Below, in pieces: positions 46,109 through 53,890 of a stretch of DNA of 64,000 bases (within the stretch, counting starts at the first letter, position 1; each line of letters starts with the position of its first letter). The position numbers were made by a program, and so were the translations under genes. The stretch spans positions 1-64,000 of the forward strand of contig NZ_LMEC01000020.1 of the NCBI RefSeq assembly GCF_001425265.1. The letters run 5' to 3'. The stretch is from Massilia sp. Root418 (lineage in GTDB: Bacteria; Pseudomonadota; Gammaproteobacteria; Burkholderiales; Burkholderiaceae_D). Under the pieces are notes generated by a model that searched no databases, had not been told where the DNA came from, and worked only from the letters and a program-made list of their open reading frames with translations.

Positions 46109-46472
46109 AACTGAATGCTGTAACTTGCCAGTTGGGCTCTAGTTTGAGACGGAAGCCGTATGGGGCAGGTCGGGTGATGTCGTATCGTCCAGCAAATAAA
46201 TTTGCAGCAGCGAACTCGATAAACTTACCATCCTTGCCAGTCACTACTCTCGCGCCAGGGCTACCTAAAAGATTTAAGAGAACCACGGGCTCTGTCATCC
46301 CTTCACAGCGAATCGCCAGCTCCACATCACCTGCCATCGGCCAGATGGTAATAGCTAAATTCAGCGGCTGGCGGTCAACTGAGTAACTATACGAGATGCC
46401 GTACTCTTCGCCAACAGGCACTACGCCCAAGGCATCAAGAAAATCTAGTGGTTCCCAGGAAAATTCTGGCAT
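46098..46472 (-). CDS. hypothetical protein, immunity-like, 124 aa
   Basis: A 124-aa soluble beta-rich protein (LNLAITIWPMAGDVELAIRC, PYGFRLKLEPNWQVTAFSYD). I do not recognise a named family. Its size, composition and place in a row of similar genes fit an immunity protein. It overlaps the following HEAT-repeat gene and follows the 46492 gene by 19 nt, so the three form an operon. Confidence 0.65.
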   Translation of the reverse strand: MPEFSWEPLDFLDALGVVPVGEEYGISYSYSVDRQPLNLAITIWPMAGDVELAIRCEGMTEPVVLLNLLGSPGARVVTGKDGKFIEFAAANLFAGRYDITRPAPYGFRLKLEPNWQVTAFSYDV

Positions 46473-46491
46473 TCAAACTCCGATGAATTTA

Positions 46492-46890
46492 TTAGTACAA
46501 AAACACGCATTGCTGCGGTAATCGTGACAGTCCGCTACTGGCCGATGGCGGTCTCAGCTGCAAAGGCCTAAAATTACTTCCATCGTACAGATCGCCGAAG
46601 CCGGGCCTGCCTTCTGCATTTTTCATTGCGTCCTGGAGCGAGGAAAACCCGCCACCACCGGCGTTAAAGTAGTTTCGCTCCGTCGTCGAACCGAACCACA
46701 AATAGTAAGTATCAACTTCGATATCATTTTCCAGCTCCGGTAAGTCTTCGTAGTCGCCGCTACCGAAGCGAACGGGGCTATACACTATACAGATGTCGCA
46801 TTCAATCGTATTATCGTACAGAAAGGTCCCTGTTGCGACTACATTATCTTTATTGGGGATGCCAGTCATATTTGAGGGTGACATTTTAAT
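46492..46890 (-). CDS. hypothetical protein, immunity-like, about 132 aa
   Basis: A soluble protein with acidic, aromatic-rich sequence (YEDLPELENDIEVDTYYLWF; NYFNAGGGGFSSLQDAMKNA). The family is not recognised. The start at 46890 (MSPSNMTG) is likely; an ATG 12 nt upstream is possible. First gene of the small operon. The likely role, by context only, is immunity. Confidence 0.6.
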   Translation of the reverse strand: MKMSPSNMTGIPNKDNVVATGTFLYDNTIECDICIVYSPVRFGSGDYEDLPELENDIEVDTYYLWFGSTTERNYFNAGGGGFSSLQDAMKNAEGRPGFGDLYDGSNFRPLQLRPPSASSGLSRLPQQCVFLY

Positions 46891-46999
46891 GAACATTACC
46901 ATTGAAGATGTGTGAACTTGATATCACATCCATAGTAGATTGAAGTCAAATCTTGCACCGTCCGCTCCTGGCCGGTATCTGCCTGAAATAAGGTGACAT

Positions 47000-47413
47000 T
47001 CAGACCGCATATCGATCAATAATTGCACAAATCTGCTTACCAATCACGTCACCACGGCCGTGCGCCCGGGACCGAGCCGTCGCGCCCATCCATCCGGCAA
47101 TTTGGGAATTAGCTCCATGCGTCATTAGCAGCTGGACCATTTCAAGGCAGTTGCCCTGCACGGCAAAGCTGAGCGGAGTTTCACCAATTTTTTCCTCGTC
47201 ATGTGCATTTACATCAGCACCTCGACTCACAAGCAATTCCGCAGTTGCATAATGCCCTTCTTCGACAGCATAGTGCAACGGCGTTCGACACAGGTCATCG
47301 AATAAATTGACATCGAAGCGATCATTCAAGAGTCGTTCGACCTCTGCGTGATTTCCTACCTGGGCAGCACGATGTAGTTGTTCAACGTCAAACCAATCTT
47401 CCCGATAGACCAT
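47000..47413 (-). CDS. small ankyrin-repeat protein
   Basis: About 137 aa with three to four ankyrin repeats (EQLHRAAQVGNHAEVERLLN; CRTPLHYAVEEGHYATAELL; ETPLSFAVQGNCLEMVQLLM). The start at 47413 (MVYREDWFD) is preferred to an upstream ATG at 47497, whose extra 28 residues are basic and unrelated. Short ankyrin proteins often neutralise toxins in polymorphic toxin loci, which fits this cluster. The repeat evidence is strong; the role is inferred. Confidence 0.75.
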   Translation of the reverse strand: MVYREDWFDVEQLHRAAQVGNHAEVERLLNDRFDVNLFDDLCRTPLHYAVEEGHYATAELLVSRGADVNAHDEEKIGETPLSFAVQGNCLEMVQLLMTHGANSQIAGWMGATARSRAHGRGDVIGKQICAIIDRYAV

Positions 47414-47655
47414 GTTAATCCAATAGCAGCTTCTACAATTCCGGCGCGGAACTTTATTCACTCGACGGACAGCTTTTGGCCGAGAATGGGTAGCCACAAA
47501 AGGATATCACCTTGCACAAGTAGAAAAATACGCATATTCTCACCGTTGAGCAAATTTCGTCCTCGGCCGACCGTGGAAAAGCTTCGACTGCAGAGCGTGG
47601 CATCAACAGTTCTACGATGTACAATCGCTCATTCCAACCACCTGAAAGGCCCTCC

Positions 47656-47946
47656 ATGTCAGCTACGTATCAGGACTACCAGAAGCAAATCGCAGAACTT
47701 CAAGCCAAGGCTGAAGAGGCTCGCCGCAACGAGGTTGCCGGTGCACGGGCACAGATTCTATCCATTATGCGCGAATACGGATTGACCGTGGCCGATATCG
47801 GCGAAGGCGTAAAGCCTCCCAAGGCCGCGCGCAAGGCTGTTGAAGTCAAATATAGGGATGAGGCGACCGGGTCCACCTGGACCGGACGCGGACGCGCACC
47901 GAAATGGCTGGACGGTAAAGATAAAGGTCAATTCCTCGTTCGTTAA
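47656..47946 (+). CDS. H-NS family nucleoid protein
   Basis: A 96-aa DNA-binding protein. The N-terminal coiled coil is residues 3-45 ([20 protein letters not shown]). The C-terminal minor-groove domain has the signature [14 protein letters not shown]. This form (Bv3F/MvaT-unrelated, BpH3-like) silences AT-rich foreign genes. GAAAGG precedes the ATG. It sits between two low-GC accessory islands, so it may silence local horizontally acquired genes. Confidence 0.9.
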   Translation: MSATYQDYQKQIAELQAKAEEARRNEVAGARAQILSIMREYGLTVADIGEGVKPPKAARKAVEVKYRDEATGSTWTGRGRAPKWLDGKDKGQFLVR

Positions 47947-48049
47947 ATCGGATGCGGCGCGCGCCAGATAAATGCCGACAGCGCATCTGATCAGTTTCTT
48001 GGCGCTGCCACCACTGCGGCCTCAACGCCGCGAACAATGCCCGTAATGC

Positions 48050-48077
48050 AAGGGGCGGCCGTACCGCGCCGCCCCTT
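48050..48077. terminator. strong GC hairpin, likely terminator of the H-NS gene
   Basis: AAGGGGCGGC and GCCGCCCCTT form a perfect 10-bp stem with an 8-nt loop (48060-48067). The T run after it is short (TTTG). It lies 100 bp after the H-NS stop and 25 bp before the end of the next minus-strand gene, so it could act in both directions. Confidence 0.6.
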
Positions 48078-48101
48078 TGCCTCCCGCATCATCGTTCCGT
48101 C

Positions 48102-48455
48102 CTAAGCGCGTTGCGCCACGTCGCACGCTGGCTGGCACACAACGCCGATCGCCGCATCCCTCCGCGCGTCGGCGAAGCCTTGCTGCCACATCGCTGCCAA
48201 CGAACTGTCCAGCGCGAACAGCGTTGGCATCGCCCTGGCGCCAGCCACATAGGCGGCGTACCCATGCCGCATCGCACGCCGGAACAAGGCGCGCAGCTCT
48301 TCGGTGCCACCCAACAAATCGACCTCCGGCCGCCAGCTTGCACGCCACTGCTCCAGCGCGACCCACTCGGCCTGCCCCGGAACGGCCTCGTCTTCCGGTG
48401 CACCGCCGCACAAGGGGCGCGAGCGTGCCCCGCCATCACTACCGACACTGGTCAT
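48102..48455 (-). CDS. hypothetical protein, 117 aa
   Basis: A soluble helical protein (ALEQWRASWRPEVDLLGGTE; LRALFRRAMRHGYAAYVAGA; WQQGFADARRDA). The ATG overlaps the end of the gene at 48439, which suggests coupling. The family is not recognised. It belongs to a series of small high-GC genes typical of an integrated element. Confidence 0.5.
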   Translation of the reverse strand: MTSVGSDGGARSRPLCGGAPEDEAVPGQAEWVALEQWRASWRPEVDLLGGTEELRALFRRAMRHGYAAYVAGARAMPTLFALDSSLAAMWQQGFADARRDAAIGVVCQPACDVAQRA

Positions 48456-48720
48456 GTTCCGCTCCTTCCTGCACTTTCAGCTCGTCCCAGGCCACGCCGC
48501 CATAATCGCGGCAAATATCCCTGGCCGAGCACAAGGAACCATCCTTCAGATTGCAAAAGCAGATGCAGGTGCGGTTGGTGCGAATGAACGGCGTACCGTC
48601 CCGCGCCCGCAGCCGCCTGCCCGGCCTTAGCTGCTCCAGCCACGCCAACAGCGGGGCGCACAGCGCGTCGAGCTGCGTGCCCGGCCTATCCTGTTGTGGC
48701 TGCCACTCCATGCGTTTCAT
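48439..48720 (-). CDS. hypothetical Cys-containing protein, 93 aa
   Basis: A small protein with several Cys residues (RTNRTCICFCNLKDGSLCSA, ICRDYGG) that could hold a metal. AAGGAGG lies 6 nt before the ATG at 48720. It overlaps the next gene by 17 nt. The family is not recognised. Confidence 0.55.
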   Translation of the reverse strand: MKRMEWQPQQDRPGTQLDALCAPLLAWLEQLRPGRRLRARDGTPFIRTNRTCICFCNLKDGSLCSARDICRDYGGVAWDELKVQEGAEHDQCR

Positions 48721-48889
48721 GATGACCTCCTTCTTCGCATGACTACCTGTTCGCGGCAAAAGCGCCGTTCCCCCGCGGCACGGTTGAACGCGCTGGAATC
48801 CATGCCTACCATGGTTACCAGCGAACCGGACCCGCGCAAGCGCGCCTGCACCGCATTTCCATCAACTGCTCACGCCACGGCCAAGATCC

Positions 48890-49120
48890 ATGCTGCGACT
48901 AGGACCCCATATCCGCCTGACCCAGGCCGAGATCGACTACCTGATCCACATCACCGGCTTCGAACCCGGCCCGATCCGGCGCATGGACGATCTGCACCGC
49001 TACATCAACAAGTGCAAGCGCCACTACTGGGGCACCTCCAGGGCCACCCGGGAACTGCACCGTCTGATCGACGATGCCTACCTCGGGTGCCTGGAGGGGC
49101 ACCAGCTAGCGGCCGTCTGA
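48890..49120 (+). CDS. hypothetical protein, 76 aa
   Basis: A soluble, helical product (LRLGPHIRLTQAEIDYLIHI; RRMDDLHRYINKCKRHYWGT). The codon pattern looks coding. Its end overlaps the minus-strand gene at 49106 by 15 nt (convergent). No family is recognised. Confidence 0.5.
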   Translation: MLRLGPHIRLTQAEIDYLIHITGFEPGPIRRMDDLHRYINKCKRHYWGTSRATRELHRLIDDAYLGCLEGHQLAAV

Positions 49121-49564
49121 GCCGGCCTGCGCCTGCGCCTTCGCTTCCACCGGCGCCGTCGGCACGGCATGCTTGGTGCGCTTGCCGAGCTTGCGCAGCT
49201 GGCCGGCCGCAGGCTCGTCCCGCAAACCAAACAGCGCCGCACCGGCGTCGCAACAGAACCGTCCTGCGCGCAGGAGTGCGGCGAGCGGACTGCCAAGCAA
49301 CGCCCACGCCAGCTTACGGAGCGCCTTGCCTGCCGCCTGCGCCCGCTGGCGCCGTTCTTTTTCGCGCCGCAGCGACTGGCGGCAGCGCAGGTACAGGCCG
49401 GAATGCTGCCGCCTGGCCTGCTCGTCCTGGTCCATATGCGCGATCAGTTCGGCCGCGACGGCCGGATCACCGGCTGCCCGGTAAAACTCGGCCCACACCC
49501 GTTCCTCCTCGCGGCCCATGCGGCGCGCGTTGCGCCCGGGCCGATCTTCCCATTCCTTGCTCAT
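49106..49564 (-). CDS. hypothetical basic helical protein, about 152 aa
   Basis: GGAGGT precedes the ATG at 49564. The N-terminal half is helical and highly charged (REEERVWAEFYRAAGDPAVA; CRQSLRREKERRQRAQAAGK). A short hydrophobic segment (LLGSPLAALLRAGRFCCDAG) follows and then a basic tail. The family is not recognised. It may be a structural or DNA-associated protein of the mobile element. Confidence 0.55.
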   Translation of the reverse strand: MSKEWEDRPGRNARRMGREEERVWAEFYRAAGDPAVAAELIAHMDQDEQARRQHSGLYLRCRQSLRREKERRQRAQAAGKALRKLAWALLGSPLAALLRAGRFCCDAGAALFGLRDEPAAGQLRKLGKRTKHAVPTAPVEAKAQAQAGSDGR

Positions 49565-49707
49565 GGTGACCTCCATCAAAATATGGCGCGGCACCGGGCC
49601 CTCGCGGGACATCGATGCCCCGCCGGTTCAACACACACACTCTCTCCTCGTTACCTCCACGGCGGCGCCAGCCGCATCGCCGTTAGCTTGCACCGCAGAC
49701 GACGCGC

Positions 49708-49917
49708 CTACGGCTGGCCCCAGAACATGTCGCCGTCCTCATGGCCACAGGCGCGACAGTTGACCTGCCAGTGCTGGTTGATCGCGCCGTCGGCCGTTTC
49801 CCAGCGGCGGTAGCGCGCGCCGGGCTGGCCGCACGCCTGACAGACGTCTTCATACGACACGTCCTCCAACTTATACCCCTCCGGCTCGATGCAGCCGCCG
49901 TACACGACCGACCTCAT
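49708..49917 (-). CDS. small zinc-ribbon protein, 69 aa
   Basis: Two CxxC pairs (VCQACGQPG and NCRACGHED) about 30 residues apart form a likely zinc ribbon. Its ATG overlaps the stop of the upstream small membrane protein (ATGA). It is probably a nucleic-acid or protein adaptor of the element. No named family recognised. Confidence 0.6.
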   Translation of the reverse strand: MRSVVYGGCIEPEGYKLEDVSYEDVCQACGQPGARYRRWETADGAINQHWQVNCRACGHEDGDMFWGQP

Positions 49918-50162
49918 GACAACATCCCCCAGGCACACGACAGCAGGTGCCCGATCAACACGCCCAGGGCGCCAGGCACGGACGCGGTCAGCAGCACCGC
50001 TTTGCTGGCAACGAACGCGTCGCCGCGTGCGCGCCAACGGTCCAGCGCGACGGTGCTGCACGGCGGAACAGGCTTCTTCGCGCGCGGCGGGTCGGCGTGT
50101 ACGCCGTCCAGCAACGCGCAGACGGGACGCGCGGGACGTCCCTTTTCATCAATGTGGAACAT
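49914..50162 (-). CDS. small protein with C-terminal membrane helix, 82 aa
   Basis: A soluble N-terminal half and one hydrophobic C-terminal helix (VLLTASVPGALGVLIGHLLS). The ATG at 50162 follows AGGAGAGGC. It overlaps the zinc-ribbon gene by 4 nt, so the two are coupled. The function is unknown. Confidence 0.5.
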   Translation of the reverse strand: MFHIDEKGRPARPVCALLDGVHADPPRAKKPVPPCSTVALDRWRARGDAFVASKAVLLTASVPGALGVLIGHLLSCAWGMLS

Positions 50163-50742
50163 GGTGCCTCTCCTTTTCTACATGAAAGCGGAGACGGCCA
50201 TTCCCATGGGCGGGAACCATGTCCCCGCCGTGCGCCGGAACGGCGCCACTGGGTCGGCCCGCGCGAGCGGGCAGAAAAAAGGCCCGTGATTCTGACGAAT
50301 CAGGGCCTCAACCTAGGAAAGCGCGCAATGTCGCTTCCACGAACGCAGGCACAGGGTGCCGGCGCCAACCAATGGTAATACAAAGACGATCCTGCACAGG
50401 CAGCGCAGAACCATGCCGGCAGCGATACCGGCAAGATGAAGACGGGTGACGACCGCAACGCCTTGTTCAATCAAGGTCCCGGAGAGGCACCGCGATGGCA
50501 CGTGCCGGGAGCAGTGCGGGAACGATTCCCACAGTAAGCGTCTTCATCATTGCACCAGACTGCGGCCATTTCAAGGTGCCCGGGACGCACGGTGCACCGT
50601 AAAACCGCGCATGCGTCGGTATCATGAATTCAGTGGGTCGCTACACGAGGGGAAAATTCGTCCGCAAATTAGTGCGCCGCTTTCCGAAGAAGCTCTACCG
50701 TCTCGTAAGCACGAGTCAACGAATCTTCATCAACCCGCAGGG
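50163..50742. other. no firm gene; hairpin at 50279-50308
   Basis: GGCCCGTGATTC and GAATCAGGGCC form an inverted repeat around a TGAC loop. It could be a terminator or a regulatory hairpin ahead of the small-gene operon. A short minus-strand frame (50313-50501) encodes a possible membrane helix (VLRCLCRIVFVLPLVGAG) but lacks a clear start. Nothing else is seen. Confidence 0.35.
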
Positions 50743-50790
50743 TGAATCGCCACGAGCATCATAGACACTCCTGAGCCATAATTTAGGCAA
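50743..50790 (+). repeat. left-end fragment of the IS3-family element at 44438
   Basis: The sequence from TGAATCGCCACGAGCATCAT to CATAATTTAGGCAA matches 44438-44485. Only about 48 bp are present. It abuts the next IS, so this is a composite IS scar. Confidence 0.8.
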
Positions 50791-50843
50791 AGGTGTGATC
50801 CGCTTGGGTTCGATGGACACTTTGGATACGAGAATTTGGTCGG

Positions 50844-51692
50844 TCAATGGCCCATGTCAAGCCCTTCAGAAACCATACTCCGAGCGAAGGCCGTGGGAGT
50901 TTGGTCGTTGAGAGCCATGTGAGGCCGAATCTCATTGTAGTCCACGCGCCAGGCCTCCACGATGGCCTGGACCTCGGCCAAGGAAGTGAACCAGTGGACG
51001 TTGAGGCATTCATCGCGCAGCGATCCGTTGAACGTTTCGATGTAGCAGTTGTCGGTCGGCTTGCCTGGCCGGCTGAAATCGATCTTGGCCTGGTGGTGAT
51101 AGGCCCATAGGTCCAGCATCTGCCCCGAAAATTCGCTGCCGTTATCGACAAACAGGCACCGCGGCGGCGCGCGTTTTGCAATAACCCGGTTAAGCGCTGC
51201 GACCACATCCTCGCCACGGAGGCGATGGCCGGCCACGATGGCCAGGGATTCTCGGCTGTAGATGTCAATGATCGTCAGCAGCCGTATCTTGGTCCCATCG
51301 GCGAGTTGGTCGGCGACGAAATCCATGCTCCACGCGTCGTTTGCCCGACGGGGTTGCATGCGCGCTTGGCGGGCAACAGCGCTCTTGCGCCGCTTCTTGC
51401 GCCAGGCGCGCAACTGCAACTGCTCCAAGCAATACCAGCGGTAAGTCTGGTTGACGCCCAGTTGGAAGCCCTCGCGTTTGAGCAGCACGTGCAACCGCCG
51501 GTAGCCCCAGCGCACCCGCACTTGGGCCAGTTCCCGCAAGCGTTGCCGCAGCGCCAGCTTGGGGTCCTTCCTGCTCGACAGATATTGCGTGCTGCGCACT
51601 TGCTTGATCAGTCGGCAGGCCCGCGCCAGTTTCAATCCGTAATGATCGATGATGTATGCCACCCCCGCTCGTTTCAGCGCGGGCCGTCCCAC
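50844..51692 (-). CDS. IS3-family OrfB transposase
   Basis: A 282-aa DDE transposase. The N-terminal HTH_21 region (LRELAQVRVRWGYRRLHVLL) is followed by the integrase core with WSMDFVAD (first Asp), CLFVDNGSEFSG (second Asp) and NCYIETFNGSLRDECLN (Glu). The C-terminus NEIRPHMALNDQTPTAFA is typical. No stop or frameshift is seen, so this copy may be active. Confidence 0.93.
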   Translation of the reverse strand: MGRPALKRAGVAYIIDHYGLKLARACRLIKQVRSTQYLSSRKDPKLALRQRLRELAQVRVRWGYRRLHVLLKREGFQLGVNQTYRWYCLEQLQLRAWRKKRRKSAVARQARMQPRRANDAWSMDFVADQLADGTKIRLLTIIDIYSRESLAIVAGHRLRGEDVVAALNRVIAKRAPPRCLFVDNGSEFSGQMLDLWAYHHQAKIDFSRPGKPTDNCYIETFNGSLRDECLNVHWFTSLAEVQAIVEAWRVDYNEIRPHMALNDQTPTAFARSMVSEGLDMGH

Positions 51693-51958
51693 TTTTTTGA
51701 CGCAACGTCCTGCAGGATCGCCTTGTCCAGGCTCAGCTCGGCCACCAACTTCTTCAGCCGCGCGTTCTCGTCCTGCAAAATCTTGAGTTCACGAACGCCC
51801 TCGGATTGCATGCCGCCATACTGCTTTTTCCAGCGATAAAAGGTCTGCTCAGAAATGCCGAGCTGCCTGACAATGTCCCCAACTGCCATGCCCAGTTCAG
51901 CCTGCTTCAACACGGATACAATCTGTTCCGCCGGAAAATGTTTGCGTTTCATGGTCAA
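51674..51958 (-). CDS. IS3-family OrfA (IS407-like)
   Basis: A 94-aa protein with a helix-turn-helix (KRKHFPAEQIVSVLKQAELG; VGDIVRQLGISEQTFYRWKK) and a coiled coil (LKILQDENARLKKLVAELSL). It ends inside the orfB start region, with 19 nt overlap, the usual arrangement for making an OrfAB fusion by frameshifting. The closest pattern I know is the IS407 subgroup. Confidence 0.92.
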   Translation of the reverse strand: MTMKRKHFPAEQIVSVLKQAELGMAVGDIVRQLGISEQTFYRWKKQYGGMQSEGVRELKILQDENARLKKLVAELSLDKAILQDVASKKWDGPR

Positions 51959-52215
51959 GCCCTCCCGTTCAGGAATTATTGACCAAAAACTCGCGTCCCG
52001 AAGTGTCTAATTTTGCCAAGGCAGATCAAGTCGGAGGCTCAGCCTTACATCCAACTCGTCACTGTTGGAAAAAGGAGCCAACAAAAAACCTGCCGGCGTG
52101 AACATTGGAGAGTATTGCGCGCCGGAATCACAGGCATACTGACTCAAAGTCCTAGGTGAGTCGAAGCGATTTCGCATCAAAACCTTACACGAGAGGTGCT
52201 AACGAAGTGACATTA

Positions 52216-52746
52216 ATGCCTATCAAAATTATGAAAATGCTAAAGATCATTCTTCTCGCAGCACTTGTTCTTCGTTTTGATGCGAACGCCGCCGTTCCAG
52301 AGGCTCCGAAATCGCTCTTGCTCAACGAAAGTGAACAGATCGACACGGCACGCTCGAATATCGTCTTAGGATCCTACGGCCCTTGGGACAACCTCTCAGA
52401 GTCAATTTTCGGAAAAATGGAGGTGCGTGGGAGCGATATAGAGTGGACAGTAGAGGGGAAAAATACGTGCTACGCAGAATGGAAACCGGTCATCATTAAT
52501 AGCAAAATTACCACAGAAGGCTTATTTATAAGGCCGTGGCGCGACCCTAAAGGATACGTCGCAATAACTGTAGAATTATTTAAAAATTCTTGTGGCACTT
52601 ACCCGAAGTATATTCAGTTCTCGTTCGGAAGATCCGGCGGAACCTCAGTAAGAATTATAATTTTTGACGAAGAACGTCAACTTTCTGGCGATCTTAGTAT
52701 GGAAAAGCTCCCCCCACCAAACTTGATTCTCGACCATGACAATTAA
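52216..52746 (+). CDS. exported hypothetical protein, possible immunity to a lysozyme-type toxin
   Basis: About 176 aa with a signal peptide (MKMLKIILLAALVLRFDANA). The mature part is beta-rich (SDIEWTVEGKNTCYAEWKPV; YPKYIQFSFGRSGG) with two Cys residues that could pair in the periplasm. The family is not recognised. Its end overlaps the truncated lysozyme-like gene by 11 nt, so a periplasmic inhibitor of that enzyme is a reasonable guess. The start is not certain (ATG at 52216, 52231 or 52237). AT-rich and probably acquired. Confidence 0.55.
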   Translation: MPIKIMKMLKIILLAALVLRFDANAAVPEAPKSLLLNESEQIDTARSNIVLGSYGPWDNLSESIFGKMEVRGSDIEWTVEGKNTCYAEWKPVIINSKITTEGLFIRPWRDPKGYVAITVELFKNSCGTYPKYIQFSFGRSGGTSVRIIIFDEERQLSGDLSMEKLPPPNLILDHDN

Positions 52747-52957
52747 ACACACGGCTATCTCTGAAGCGGATTTCAATAAACAGCTTCTCTCGTTCCTATC
52801 GGTATTTGAAGGCATTATTTATAGACCGTACACAGATACGAAGAGCGTCGTGACTATCGGAAAGGGTTTCAATATAGAGATACCTGAAATTGCGTCGCTC
52901 GTATATCGACACATGGGCATCACGGATAGCACCATGTTCGTTTGCTCGATGAATTGA
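52736..52957 (+). pseudogene. truncated GH24-type lysozyme-like gene
   Basis: The open part, SFLSVFEGIIYRPYTDTKSV and VTIGKGFNIEIPEIA, matches the N-terminal catalytic segment of phage-type (GH24) lysozymes, with the Glu of FEG and the T/GKG loop. It breaks off near residue 65, where an IS21-derived sequence begins (52952). Intact homologues are about twice as long or longer. Probably a former effector. Confidence 0.65.
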
Positions 52958-53391
52958 CCCACTCGGTTTGACCCGCCTTCCACTGCCTGGCAAACGCTGC
53001 CACACGGTCGTACGATCCTTCATACCCTAGCTCTTTCAGGTCCGCGTGGATCTGCTTCAAACTACGGCGCTGCTTACGCGGCTTGCTCGTCTCGGCCTTG
53101 AGCCATCCTGATAACTGCACGGAATATTTGTCCAGCCCACTCACTATACGGCGCTCCGCATAGGTGGGCTCGGTGGTTTCCGAACGCAGATAGCGCCGGA
53201 CGGTGTTACGTGAGATGCCCAGCCTTCTGGCGATCTCCCGTAGGGGAATCTGGTCACGAATGTGCCAGCGTCGAATTATGCCTAGTAACGCCACGTCGAT
53301 CACTCCGATCTCCTGCCGATGAGACAGGTCGAATTGTGCTCCTCACGTGGGTCAGATTCAGTTGCAAATTACTGGGGAAAGTGGGTCAATT
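52952..53391 (-). mobile_element. IS21-derived mini-element, about 440 bp
   Basis: AATTGACCCACT at 52952 and its inverted copy AGTGGGTCAATT at 53380-53391 bound the segment. Inside is only the first part of an IstA gene; the catalytic core and istB are missing. The second IR-like repeat (TCTGACCCAC near 53350; TTTGACCCGCC near 52968) also fits IS21 multiple terminal repeats. It separates two truncated genes. Confidence 0.7.
52962..53303 (-). pseudogene. IstA N-terminal fragment (IS21 family)
   Basis: MIDVALLGIIRRWHIRDQIP, then REIARRLGISRNTVRRYLRS and IHADLKELGYEGSYDRVAAF, are the DNA-binding part of IS21 IstA transposases (usually about 500 aa). The DDE domain is absent. Confidence 0.88.
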
Positions 53392-53565
53392 TTCGGCGCA
53401 AATCAACACTTCATTTTCTCCCACGACTTTGTTCAGACTCGTGACTTGCAAGTATGCGCTGGGTGATCCATACGTACTGATCACGCCGAACGCCAGAATC
53501 CCCAAGTCATCGCTTCCTATGACCGTGTGGAAGTTATTGTCTAACGTTATTTCAAAATATGGCAT
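53387..53565 (-). pseudogene. 5' fragment of a small unknown gene cut by the IS21 derivative
   Basis: The minus strand starts MPYFEITLDNNFHTVIGSDD and runs about 59 codons of regular beta-type sequence before reading into the IS end and a TGA. It looks like the beginning of a beta-sandwich protein found in toxin/immunity islands. The 3' part is missing. Confidence 0.5.
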
Positions 53566-53599
53566 ACATTCTTCTCCGCAATCAAGAAAGCGCCAACTA

Positions 53600-53890
53600 T
53601 TAATATGTCCCCGTCGGTGTAAGTGGCAGGGGCATGACTGGGGCGCGTGGACAAGTTCTAAACACCTCCCCGGCGTGCGGGCGTATGGCCTTGAGTGGAG
53701 TACCCATGTGGTTCAAGGCCGTGTTGGTACAAGCGATATAGCGATCTGCAGCATATCCATTACTGCCTAATGTTGGCCCCACATACCACCCACCAATAGT
53801 CCCTTCCGGCATCGCCGCTTGTGCGCTCACATTCTCGCCGGTCGCAATTTAGCTCGCGATCAGAATGAATAAACTACTCGAAAAGCGCAT
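53600..53890 (-). pseudogene. secreted-protein gene with a stop codon in its signal peptide
   Basis: The minus strand from 53890 reads MRFSSSLFILIAS, TAA, then IATGENVSAQAAMPEGTIGG in the same frame and stays open to 53600 (WYVGPTLGSNGYAADRYIAC). Without the ochre codon it would be a signal peptide ending near AQA and a mature part of about 70 aa. It is either dead or restarts at an internal ATG without its export signal. The family is not recognised. Confidence 0.5.

Larger units (their letters stand above)
50796..52028 (-). mobile_element. complete IS3-family (IS407-like) insertion sequence, about 1.23 kb
   Basis: The ends TGATCCGCTTGGG (50796 side) and TGATCTGCCTTGG (reverse complement at the 52028 side) are imperfect inverted repeats. 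The similarity continues inward through GGACACTT/AGACACTT and TTTGGTC. It carries orfA and orfB on the minus strand, both open. A near-identical end fragment lies at 83-248. No clear target duplication was found. Confidence 0.9.

Noticed and set aside
48050..48077. Considered as part of a CRISPR or repeat array
   Set aside because: It is a single hairpin with no periodic copies; a terminator is the simpler reading. No CRISPR array was seen anywhere in the window.
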